This document shows, piece by piece, positions 7,772-16,164 of a stretch of DNA of 64,000 bases. A program made the position numbers and the translations under genes. Location of the stretch: assembly GCF_024055895.1 (NCBI RefSeq), contig NZ_JAMXLE010000003.1, positions 124,001 through 188,000 of the forward strand. The letters are read 5' to 3'. This stretch comes from Rhizobium sp. L1K21 (GTDB lineage Bacteria > Pseudomonadota > Alphaproteobacteria > Rhizobiales > Rhizobiaceae). The notes under the pieces are model-generated. The model was not told the origin of the DNA. It made no database searches and was given only the letters and a program-made list of their open reading frames with translations. How positions within the stretch are numbered: the stretch's first letter is position 1; the number at the start of each line of letters is the position of its first letter.

Positions 7772-9706
7772 TCACTCCTGACCGAAATAAAAGCTGTCCA
7801 TCAGCGCAACACCGAAATAGGCAGTGGGCGAGAAGGTGAAGATGCCGCCGTCCGGCACGTTCTTCAGGCTTCGGCGCCGCACGATGGGCTGCAGGGCCTG
7901 ATTGACGGTTCCGATGGTGAACACCTGATCGGAATAGATATTGAGCATACGATGCCAGATTTCCCGGCGTTGTTCCGTATCGGCTGACGTCGACCATTCT
8001 TTGAGAAGGTTCAACAGGGTGCGCGCCTCAGGCAGATCAGGGGCGCTGCCGCTTTTGCCGGCGCTATCGTAATAATTGCCCCATTGCGGCCAGTTCATCT
8101 GTGCCTGCGAGGTGGGCGCCAATTCATCCGGCGGCAAATCTGCCGTTGCCAGCCCGAAATCGAACCCCTGCCCCATGGCCATAACCGTGTTTCCGGCGAG
8201 CGCACGACGGCGAAGATTGTCGCGCGGCATGTCCCGCCCGAAGATGCGAATGCCGATATCCTCGAAATAGTATTTCAGGAGTTCAATAACGTCAGCTTCT
8301 TCGCTGCCGCCCGAACGCTCGATCACCAGTTCCGCCAGACGCCCATCGGGCAGCAGCCTGATCCCGTCATCGCCACGTTTGAGGCCCATTTCATCAAGAA
8401 GCGCATTGGCTTGTGCGGGATCATAGGCGCTCCACGCCTTTGCATAATCCTCACGGAAAAGCGGTGATTGCGGCATGACGGTATTGGCGCTTTCATGCGC
8501 CAGCCCGAAATAGAATTGCTGGTTGATTTCCTCACGGTTAATCGCCAGCGACAATGCCCGGCGAAAGCGCACATCGCGCATGACGCTGCGCCACGTATCA
8601 TCATTGGTGTTCAAGTTGGGATAGAGTGCAATCTGCGAGGTTTTACCCTCCATCCAGAGGCTCGTTTCAATATCGTGCGTCTTGCTGGCAGACTTCAGGA
8701 AGGTGTAGTCGGAAAAACGCAAGTACCGCCCCTGCAAATCGACTTCTCCGCTGCCCGTTTTCGCCGGAATGATCTCCTCAGATGAGATACCGACAACGAT
8801 GCGGTCGATGTAAGGTAACTGATTGCCCTTCTCGTCGGTGCGATGAAAATAGGGATTGCGCACGAAGATGAACTGCTCGGCCGGTGGTGCTGTCGTGTTG
8901 ATCCAGGGGTCGAGACGCGGCAGATCGGGATTCTCAGGCCGGTAATAGCGGCTTTTGTCCACATGCAGCGCTACCCAATTGCGCGCGCCTTCTGCCTCGA
9001 CCTCCTCTTTCAGCTTTTCCGGGTCTGCATATTTTTCGTGGAACTGACGCATGTAATGCGCTGGCATGTAAATCTGGTTCGGCACGGCGGCAGCCAGCGA
9101 TGGCAGGAACAGCGGATTGGGCTTTTTCCACGTATAGCGAACCGTCAGATCATCGATCACCTCGAATGTCGGCAGTTCGCCGTTGACCGTCATCTCGGTC
9201 ATCACGATGCTGCGGGAAAGCTCTTCGTTGAGCGCCACATCTTCCCAATAATAGCGGAAATCTTCTGACGTGAAGGGATGACCATCGGACCATTTATGGC
9301 CCGGACGGATGTGCAGCGTGAAAATCCGCCCCTCTTCCACATCGAAACTTTGGAGAATGTCGGGGACGATATTGAGGTTCTCATCAAAGACCACGAGCCG
9401 CGAATAGGAATAGACAACCAGCATGCGGATGTCTTTGGAACTGCCCATCAGCGTGTGCAGATCGCCGCCATAGGTGCCGATTGTCTTGCCCATCGCCTCA
9501 AGGTTCATGACCCGTGGCACCTGTGGCAGACGGTTCTTCATGGGTGGGAGTTTGCCGGCCTCCACATCGGCAGCAAGCAGCGGCGGCTCCTCGGCCAGGG
9601 CGAGACGTGGCTGGGTCAGCGCGAACGAACAGACGAGGCTGACAAGCAGGCACAGGAAGACCACGCCGGACAAAGGACTGCGTTGAAAAGACTGGCATTC
9701 ACGCAT
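7772..9706 (-). CDS. ABC transporter substrate-binding protein, family 5
   Basis: Periplasmic binding protein of 644 residues. A signal peptide is visible (basic start, hydrophobic VVFLCLLVSLVCSFAL, cleavage near LALAEE). Family-5 signatures include HIRPGHKWSDGHPFTSEDF and the later FRRALSLAINREEINQQFYFG. It is longer than E. coli OppA (about 540 residues), as in rhizobial family-5 proteins that bind oligosaccharides or larger peptides. Its start overlaps the ATPase stop by 8 bases. Being second in the operon, after the ATPase, is less usual than a binding-protein-first order. The ligand cannot be read from sequence; neighbouring glycan genes make an oligosaccharide as plausible as a peptide. 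Confidence 0.88.
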   Translation of the reverse strand: MRECQSFQRSPLSGVVFLCLLVSLVCSFALTQPRLALAEEPPLLAADVEAGKLPPMKNRLPQVPRVMNLEAMGKTIGTYGGDLHTLMGSSKDIRMLVVYSYSRLVVFDENLNIVPDILQSFDVEEGRIFTLHIRPGHKWSDGHPFTSEDFRYYWEDVALNEELSRSIVMTEMTVNGELPTFEVIDDLTVRYTWKKPNPLFLPSLAAAVPNQIYMPAHYMRQFHEKYADPEKLKEEVEAEGARNWVALHVDKSRYYRPENPDLPRLDPWINTTAPPAEQFIFVRNPYFHRTDEKGNQLPYIDRIVVGISSEEIIPAKTGSGEVDLQGRYLRFSDYTFLKSASKTHDIETSLWMEGKTSQIALYPNLNTNDDTWRSVMRDVRFRRALSLAINREEINQQFYFGLAHESANTVMPQSPLFREDYAKAWSAYDPAQANALLDEMGLKRGDDGIRLLPDGRLAELVIERSGGSEEADVIELLKYYFEDIGIRIFGRDMPRDNLRRRALAGNTVMAMGQGFDFGLATADLPPDELAPTSQAQMNWPQWGNYYDSAGKSGSAPDLPEARTLLNLLKEWSTSADTEQRREIWHRMLNIYSDQVFTIGTVNQALQPIVRRRSLKNVPDGGIFTFSPTAYFGVALMDSFYFGQE

Positions 9707-11609
9707 TCGAAAGCACCCAATGACGATCGGAAACCTCGCGCAGACGCGTGTCCGGCGAGGGCATGGACCAGCAGCGATATTTCTCCTCCCAGAGCATTTC
9801 CACGTCCTGGATTTCCATATCGGGAACGGAGAAATCGAGCGGACTATCCGGGTCCGTGTTGGGGACTGCGTTCAGGAGCGCCTGCGTATAAGGATGAATG
9901 GGATTTGCAAAGAGCGAATCCCGGTCTGCAATCTCCACGATCCTGCCTTTGCGCATGACGGCGATGCGGTCGGCAATGTAGCGGACTACGGCGAGGTTGT
10001 GAGAGATAAACAACATGGTCAAACCGATTTCACGGCGCAGCGCATTCAACAGGTTGAGGATCTGGGCCTGGACGGAAACATCAAGTGCCGAGACTGGCTC
10101 ATCGCAAATGAGCAGTTCCGGCGCCAGCGCCAGCGAACGGGCAATGGAGATACGCTGCCTCTGGCCACCGGAAAAACTGTGCGGATAACGGTTCAGCACG
10201 GTTTCATCCAGCCCGACCATGCGCACCAGATCGCCGGCCATCTTGCGGCGGCTCTGCGCTGTGCCAATCCCGTGGATTTCCAGCGGCTCCATCAAGAGGT
10301 TCAGGATTGTCGCGCGTGGCGTCAGCGAACCGAACGGGTCCTGGAAGACGAATTGTGCGCAGCGGCGATAGGTTTTGAGCGCCTCGCCCTTGGCGGTCAT
10401 GACATCGATATCGCCCTTGGCGCCGTGAAAGGTGATGTCGCCATTGTCCGCGGTGAGCGCACGCATGATGAGCTTGCTCAGGGTTGATTTGCCGCAGCCG
10501 CTTTCGCCAACGATGCCAAGACATTCGCCGCGCCTGACCTTGAGGCTGACATCATCCAGCGCCAGGAAGGGTTTCGACGAACTCGACAGCCAGCTGCTTT
10601 CACGCACCTTGTAGGTCTTGGAAACATGCGACACGCTTAAAAGCGGGCCATCACCTTTTGGTCTTTCGCGGGCATAGAGCATGTCCGGCACAACATGGTC
10701 GACCTCGCGAAGGGCCTTGAGCCGTTCGTCGCAAGGCGTTGCAAGGTCGGGAACGGCTGCCATAAGCGCACGCGTATAGGGATGGCCCGGTTCCTTGAAG
10801 ATGGTGCGCACATCCCCGCTTTCGAGGATATTCCCGTGATAGATGACGACCACCTCATCGGCCATGTTTGCGACGACACCCAGATCGTGGGTAATCAGAA
10901 GCATCGACATGTTCAGGAACTGCTGGGCGCGCTTCAAAAGGCCCAGAACCTGGGCCTGGACAGTCACATCAAGTGCGGTCGTCGGCTCGTCGGCAATCAA
11001 AAGGGCAGGCCTGCAGATGAGTGCCATGGCAATCATGGCGCGCTGGCGAAGACCACCGCTCAATTCCATGGAGTACATGTCATAGGCACGGGCCGGATCG
11101 GGAAAACCGACACGCCCCAGCATTTCGATGGTGGTCTGGCGGGCTTCCTTGCGGCTCACCTTGTGATGCAGGGTCAAGGCTTCCTCGATCTGATCGCCCA
11201 CCTTGTGAATGGGCGAGAGTGAGGTCATTGGCTCCTGAAAGATCATGGAAATGCGGCTGCCGCGCATGGATTGCATATAAATGCCATCCGGACGTTCTGC
11301 CGCATGGTCGAATTCGAGCTGGTCCATTGCCGGATCCCGGAACAGAATGGAGCCGCTGGTAATTCTGGCAGCGCCCGGCAAGATGCCCATGATCGCCTGC
11401 GCGATGATCGACTTTCCGGACCCGGATTCGCCAACCAGCGCAACAGTTTTGCCGGCTGGAACGCGAAAGCTCGCGTTTTTGACGACATTCAACTCAAATT
11501 TATGCGTTTTAATTGCAATGCTGAGATTTTCCACGCGCAGAAGATCCCGCCCCGCAACAGGAACATGCTCACGCTGGAGAATTGGCTCCGACGCCAAATC
11601 CGTTGTCAT
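9699..11609 (-). CDS. Dual-domain ABC transporter ATP-binding protein (OppD-OppF fusion type)
   Basis: Cytoplasmic ATPase of 636 residues with two complete nucleotide-binding domains, equivalent to OppD and OppF in one chain as in YejF. Domain 1 has Walker A GESGSGKS, signature ELSGGLRQRAMIA and Walker B LLIADEPTTALD. Domain 2 has GESGCGKST, FSGGQRQRISIARSLA and LLICDEPVSALD. Each is followed by the oligopeptide-transporter C-terminal element (HPYTRALMAAVP, HPYTQALLNAVP). The ATG at 11609 is preferred to a TTG further upstream. First gene of a four-gene operon, transcribed away from the MscS gene across a region with repeated TATCAC hexamers. Confidence 0.9.
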   Translation of the reverse strand: MTTDLASEPILQREHVPVAGRDLLRVENLSIAIKTHKFELNVVKNASFRVPAGKTVALVGESGSGKSIIAQAIMGILPGAARITSGSILFRDPAMDQLEFDHAAERPDGIYMQSMRGSRISMIFQEPMTSLSPIHKVGDQIEEALTLHHKVSRKEARQTTIEMLGRVGFPDPARAYDMYSMELSGGLRQRAMIAMALICRPALLIADEPTTALDVTVQAQVLGLLKRAQQFLNMSMLLITHDLGVVANMADEVVVIYHGNILESGDVRTIFKEPGHPYTRALMAAVPDLATPCDERLKALREVDHVVPDMLYARERPKGDGPLLSVSHVSKTYKVRESSWLSSSSKPFLALDDVSLKVRRGECLGIVGESGCGKSTLSKLIMRALTADNGDITFHGAKGDIDVMTAKGEALKTYRRCAQFVFQDPFGSLTPRATILNLLMEPLEIHGIGTAQSRRKMAGDLVRMVGLDETVLNRYPHSFSGGQRQRISIARSLALAPELLICDEPVSALDVSVQAQILNLLNALRREIGLTMLFISHNLAVVRYIADRIAVMRKGRIVEIADRDSLFANPIHPYTQALLNAVPNTDPDSPLDFSVPDMEIQDVEMLWEEKYRCWSMPSPDTRLREVSDRHWVLSNA

Positions 11610-11651
11610 TCCAGTGTATCTAACCTCTTCCCAACCCCTATGGCGGGACGT

Positions 11652-11763
11652 TATCACCGGCAAAAAGTGATTCAAAGTGAATTGTTAGGCCGTCGGTGAA
11701 AGGATATTATCACCGATCATTGTGATATATTGCGGCGTTTCATATATGTCCCTCTGATATCAC
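11652..11763. promoter_or_regulatory. Cluster of four TATCAC/GTGATA hexamers in a divergent intergenic region
   Basis: TATCAC occurs at 11652-11657, 11708-11713 and 11758-11763, and its complement GTGATA at 11722-11727. The middle two form an inverted repeat with an 8-base spacer. CGGTGA (11694-11699) and TCACCG (11710-11715) form a second, overlapping inverted repeat. TTATCACCG is repeated directly 56 bases apart (11651 and 11707). The cluster lies between the ABC operon and the MscS gene, so a shared regulator is possible. No regulator gene adjoins it. Confidence 0.45.
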
Positions 11764-11783
11764 ACAGCAGGAATCGCTGTTTC

Positions 11784-14249
11784 ATGACAGACTTTAGACG
11801 TCCATCCATTTCCCTTTTGGCAGTTTTTCTTGGCGTGCTTTGCCTCGCCTTCGCGCAATTTGGCACACCGGCCGCAGCCCAGAGCATTCCGGGTGTAAGC
11901 AGTTCAAGCCAGGATTCGACCTCCGAGGCACTTTCCCAGGTCATTGAAGATGCCAAGTCGAACGGCGCGCGCATTATCGTCATTGAACCCCAAAGCCAAA
12001 CGGCAGCGCCAGCCGAGCAAATGTCGATGATGACGGTTTTTTCGTCCACCTCGCTTTTGAAGGCCCGTTGGCTGTTTGTCGATATGGTCGATGACGCGAT
12101 CAAGTTCTATCAGGAGCTGCCGCGCCGCATGGCGGCCATGGGGCCGGATGGAACCTCCGCGTGGCTTCTGCGCGCAATCGCGACAGCAACAGCGGGCTTT
12201 CTGCTCGGAGCCTTCGTTTTCAGAATGGTGACACGCTGGGGCCGCAAACGTTTTGCCGAGGAATCGCTGGCCGCCAGCAGAAGCAAGCGTCTCTCCAACA
12301 AACTCGGGGCAACGCTCTTTCGCGTGGGCTGGATGGTTTTCAGCCTGATCATCGCCTTTGTCACGGCCATGTTCGTCGCTGTGATCTTCGATAGTGATCA
12401 CCAGCCCACACGGGAGTTCATCTGGGATATCCTGACCACGTATACGGCCTACCGTTTCATCCGGACGGTGGTGTTCTGGAATTTCTTTGCCCCCGACATA
12501 TCCGACTTCCGGCTCATAAACCTATCCGACCAAAGGGCACAACGGCTCTTTCGCGATTGGGTCATCGTCTTGTCGGTGGCGGCTTTGCTGGTGTGTTTCT
12601 GCCGTCTGATCGGTCAGGTGAAGGGTGATACGCTGGAAGCCTCCTATGAAGTCTCCGCAGCGGTTCGCATGACCATCATCGCTTGCGAGGTGATTGTCAC
12701 GCTCATGCTTTTGGCGCTGACCATTTCGCACAGAGCAGACACCGAGATGATGGTACTCGGTGAAGGCGACCCCAGGTCCAAGCCGACATGGCGCAGGATC
12801 ATGGCCGTTCTCGCCACGCCGCTGATGATCATTTACATCCTGTTTGCGTTTGCGACCAGTTCGCTGCGCATCATCCTTCAGGCCGAAAACGGGCTTTTGC
12901 CGCTTGCCGCACCGTTCATGGTCTTCATGGCTGCCATTTTCGTTTATGGCGTCGCCCTGTTTCTGCTGGAGAAAATATACGAGCGGGCGGAGCTCAATTA
13001 TTACCGCCGCCGCAAAGACAAGGCTGTTACCGAAGCGAAAATGCGCCGGCGCGAACTGCAGGCCATGCGCATGGCGCAGGGGATGGACGACGAAGATGCG
13101 CGTCTGGCAAGCGGCGAAGAGATGGAAGTTCACCTGAGCGAAGACACGCCCATCCGCACGGTGAAATATTTCCCCGCCTTCAAGCCCTTCTTCGAGACTG
13201 CAATACAGGCAACCGTGCTGATGATTTCGATTGGCGAACTCTTCCGGCTATGGGGTTACGGCCACACGATGGAAGCGGGACATCCGATCTCCGCCGCATT
13301 GAATACGCTGCTGGTGGTCATCATCGCCTGGGGTGCTTATCGCGCGCTCAACAAATTTATCGATTTCAAAATCATCACCGAAGGCGGGACACTCGACAGC
13401 GATCCCATACAACCCGGTGAAAGCGATGGCGAAGGTGGCAAGGGACAATCGCGACTGGTGACGCTTCTGCCGATTTTCCGAAACGTTCTTGTTTCGCTTA
13501 TTGCGGCCGTCGTTATCGTTGTCGTGCTTTCCAATATGGGTGTGGATGTGGCCCCACTCTTCGCCGGTGCCGGTGTTGTCGGTATCGCGGTGGGCTTTGG
13601 CGCACAGACCCTAATCCGCGACATTTTCTCCGGCGCATTTTTCCTGATCGACGACGCATTCAGAAAGGGTGAATATATCGAGATCGACACCACCCGCGGC
13701 ATTGTCGAGAAAATCTCCATGCGCTCCTTCCAGCTGCGCCACCATCTTGGTGCGGTTCACACCATTCCGTTTGGCGAGATCAAGCGCATCACCAACTATT
13801 CGCGCGATTGGGTGATGATGAAGCTGCCGCTGCGGCTCACATACGACACTGATGTGGAGCGGGTGCGCAAACTCATCAAGAAGCTCGGCGAGCAATTGGC
13901 CAACGACCCGGAAACCGGCCAATACTTCCTGCAGCCACTAAAATCGCAGGGCGTCTATGCCATGGAAGATTCAGCCATGATCATCCGGGTGAAATTCATG
14001 ACCCGTCCGGGCGATCAGTTCATCATGCGCAAGGCGGTCTATGCCGCCATCCGGGACCTGTTTCAACGTGAAGGCATCAAATTTGCCCATCGTGAGGTCA
14101 CGGTGCGGATTGCCGATACCGGCCATCACCATGAACTGACGCCTGAGGAGGAAAAAGCCGTGACGGGTGCAGTGCGCACCATTCTCGACGAGGATGATGA
14201 AAAGGCGGCTGGCGGCAAAAGAAAGGCCGCGTCTTACGAGGATATGTAG
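11784..14249 (+). CDS. Large MscS-family mechanosensitive ion channel
   Basis: Inner-membrane channel of 821 residues, releasing solutes on hypo-osmotic shock. A signal peptide (ISLLAVFLGVLCLAFAQFG, cleavage near AAAQS) and an N-terminal periplasmic stretch precede several helices. The C-terminal third is the MscS core: pore helix FAGAGVVGIAVGFGAQTLIR, then DIFSGAFFLIDDAFRKGEYI, the beta-domain (HHLGAVHTIPFGEIKRITNY) and the alpha/beta cage. A charged tail rich in Glu and Lys ends the protein. At about three times the length of E. coli MscS it belongs to the MscK/MscM-like class. The ATG at 11784 is chosen because AGCAGGAA precedes it and the signal peptide begins there. Confidence 0.87.
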   Translation: MTDFRRPSISLLAVFLGVLCLAFAQFGTPAAAQSIPGVSSSSQDSTSEALSQVIEDAKSNGARIIVIEPQSQTAAPAEQMSMMTVFSSTSLLKARWLFVDMVDDAIKFYQELPRRMAAMGPDGTSAWLLRAIATATAGFLLGAFVFRMVTRWGRKRFAEESLAASRSKRLSNKLGATLFRVGWMVFSLIIAFVTAMFVAVIFDSDHQPTREFIWDILTTYTAYRFIRTVVFWNFFAPDISDFRLINLSDQRAQRLFRDWVIVLSVAALLVCFCRLIGQVKGDTLEASYEVSAAVRMTIIACEVIVTLMLLALTISHRADTEMMVLGEGDPRSKPTWRRIMAVLATPLMIIYILFAFATSSLRIILQAENGLLPLAAPFMVFMAAIFVYGVALFLLEKIYERAELNYYRRRKDKAVTEAKMRRRELQAMRMAQGMDDEDARLASGEEMEVHLSEDTPIRTVKYFPAFKPFFETAIQATVLMISIGELFRLWGYGHTMEAGHPISAALNTLLVVIIAWGAYRALNKFIDFKIITEGGTLDSDPIQPGESDGEGGKGQSRLVTLLPIFRNVLVSLIAAVVIVVVLSNMGVDVAPLFAGAGVVGIAVGFGAQTLIRDIFSGAFFLIDDAFRKGEYIEIDTTRGIVEKISMRSFQLRHHLGAVHTIPFGEIKRITNYSRDWVMMKLPLRLTYDTDVERVRKLIKKLGEQLANDPETGQYFLQPLKSQGVYAMEDSAMIIRVKFMTRPGDQFIMRKAVYAAIRDLFQREGIKFAHREVTVRIADTGHHHELTPEEEKAVTGAVRTILDEDDEKAAGGKRKAASYEDM

Positions 14250-14267
14250 GACACCTGAAAAGGCAGT

Positions 14268-15032
14268 TCACTTTTCAAGGGCAGCAAGCTCGAGCACCGA
14301 TGCGGTTTGAAGGACTGTGTTTTCACAGATGAACTGCATCAGTGCCTCGCAGGTCTCCCATGCGGTTTCGTCGTGAACGAGGTGATGGGAGAGAATGCCG
14401 ATGTGGTCGCGCCCGGTTTCGCGCGCAAAGCGCAGCTGCGCCTCCAGTTCCACGAGAATGGCCGCCAGCGCCTTACCCTTTTTGACGGGACGCCATTCCA
14501 TCAGATCCAGATGGCAATCCATCTGCGCAACCGCAGGATTGAACCGCCGCTCGGCAAAGCCTGAAACGACCTTGAAGCCGGCCTGTGGAAGTGCCGCGGC
14601 AACCGCATCTGACATGCGGTTCCACGGCGGCACAAGCAGATCGGCAGCGGCATCTCCAAACAGCTGCCGCATACGTTGACGGGCGGTTTCGAGTTCGGTG
14701 AGGACCGTCTCCACGCTGCGGGACGGCAGGTTTTCGGTCAGCTCCGTCTTCTTCTGCTCTTTCGCTGAATGGTCGGTGTGCATATAGCCGTGGGTTGCCA
14801 CACACACGCCTTGCGTTGCATCGAGACACACGCCTAACTCAGGCGTTACAAGACCGGGAATGACAGCAACACAGATCGGGAACCGAAACCGCTGCGCCAG
14901 ACCCAGGAGCCGGTCAAGCGCCGCACTCGGCTCAATCGCATCGTCATCGCGCCACCATATGACCGGCTTGCGACCGGCTCTCGTCCAGGCGGCAAGCTCG
15001 TCTTCCAGCACAGAAAGCCATGTTTCAGTCAT
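14268..15032 (-). CDS. Polysaccharide deacetylase family protein
   Basis: A 254-residue NodB-fold (carbohydrate esterase 4-like) protein. The first metal/catalytic motif appears as PVIWWRDDDAIEP and the histidine pair as THGYMHTDHS. LLVPPWNRM corresponds to the conserved proline-rich arginine loop (RxPW-like). No signal peptide is visible, so it probably acts in the cytoplasm, for example on a lipid-linked or nucleotide-linked glycan. It overlaps the upstream GT4 gene by 8 bases and ends a three-gene operon (GT28-like, GT4, deacetylase). Activity on a sugar N-acetyl group is an inference from family and context. Confidence 0.82.
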   Translation of the reverse strand: MTETWLSVLEDELAAWTRAGRKPVIWWRDDDAIEPSAALDRLLGLAQRFRFPICVAVIPGLVTPELGVCLDATQGVCVATHGYMHTDHSAKEQKKTELTENLPSRSVETVLTELETARQRMRQLFGDAAADLLVPPWNRMSDAVAAALPQAGFKVVSGFAERRFNPAVAQMDCHLDLMEWRPVKKGKALAAILVELEAQLRFARETGRDHIGILSHHLVHDETAWETCEALMQFICENTVLQTASVLELAALEK

Positions 15033-16164
15033 TTGAAGCCGGCTCCTTCAGGCAGGACGCAATTGTCTCGGCAAGGACTTGCGCGGCCGCCTCGAGGCTG
15101 TTGAGCCTGGCAACACGGGCCGGCCCCGCGGCACCGAGACGTTCACGAAGCTGCGGATCGGTTATCAGCTTTTCAAGAATGGCGGCATATCCGGCAATAT
15201 CATCCTCGGCTGCCAAAAGACCCGTTTCATGATTGCCGACCACCTGGGAAACACCGAGCGAATCGAGTGCTGCGACCGGTAATCCGGTTGCCTGTGCCTC
15301 CAGATAAACCATGCCGATCGGCTCACGGTAACCCGGCCAGGCAAACAGGTCACTTGCGCGCATCAAGCCACGCACCTCCTTTGGCGTCACCGTTCCGCAA
15401 AACCGGATACGATCAGGCGCAACGAAGGAAAACCAGCTTTCGATATTTTCCCGTTCCGGCCCATCGCCGACCAGAAGCAAATTCCATTTGTCGCTTGAAA
15501 CGCGATCAAGCGCATCGGCCAGGATGCGATAACATTCCGCCTTTTTTCCAGGCCGCATCATACCGACGGCAAGGATGACAGGATCGTCGTTTGCGAAAGG
15601 CTTTTCAGCAGCCAGACCGCGCTCTGCCTCAAACGGGCTCGTATCGATAAACGGCTTCAGCGGGACAATTGAGCCCGTGTCTTTCAAGACCGTTTCCAGA
15701 TAATCGCGATCCGAGGATTTCAGGCAAAAGTTTGCCGCAGCCTGATGCATGCCCGCCTCGACAATCGCACGCCCTGCGGCCCAATCCTGCGGTTCGTTCT
15801 GACCGGTCCTGCAGGCCTCCGCCGTGAAATAGGGAATGCCGAGCGCCTTACTCACACGCGGGCCGATGGAATCGGGCGCTTTCCAATAGGTATGATAGGT
15901 GAACCATGCATCCGGCCTCTGATGCGGCTCGGCGCTCTTGTAATGCGCAATCAGCCTCTCGGCTTCGTCAATGGCCCCTGCCCGCCGTGCTTCGAACAGT
16001 TCAGCACCGGGACGCTTCTGATAACAGATATAGCGGGATGCAAGCTCGACCTCAAAACCACCGAGAGACAGCGCCTTGATGATGAGCCGCGCAATCTCGC
16101 GGTCGCCCGAGGGGATTGGATGATCCGGCGGCTTCAACGGGGCATAAAAGGCGATCCGGGTCAT
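15025..16164 (-). CDS. Glycosyltransferase family 4
   Basis: GT-B transferase of 379 residues. The N-terminus IAFYAPLKPPDHPIPSGDRE holds the acceptor-side loop. The donor domain has VILAVGMMRPGKKAECY, and the catalytic EX7E-type segment is YREPIGMVYLEAQATGLP. It shares an ATGA overlap with the GT28-like gene upstream and overlaps the deacetylase downstream, so the three are one transcriptional unit. The donor sugar is unknown. Confidence 0.85.
   Translation of the reverse strand: MTRIAFYAPLKPPDHPIPSGDREIARLIIKALSLGGFEVELASRYICYQKRPGAELFEARRAGAIDEAERLIAHYKSAEPHQRPDAWFTYHTYWKAPDSIGPRVSKALGIPYFTAEACRTGQNEPQDWAAGRAIVEAGMHQAAANFCLKSSDRDYLETVLKDTGSIVPLKPFIDTSPFEAERGLAAEKPFANDDPVILAVGMMRPGKKAECYRILADALDRVSSDKWNLLLVGDGPERENIESWFSFVAPDRIRFCGTVTPKEVRGLMRASDLFAWPGYREPIGMVYLEAQATGLPVAALDSLGVSQVVGNHETGLLAAEDDIAGYAAILEKLITDPQLRERLGAAGPARVARLNSLEAAAQVLAETIASCLKEPASND

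Noticed and set aside
6651-7781. 376-codon plus-strand open frame
   Set aside because: Antisense to the two ABC permease genes. Its product is rich in Arg, Gln, Asp and Glu with no domain, as expected from the reverse of GC-rich coding DNA.
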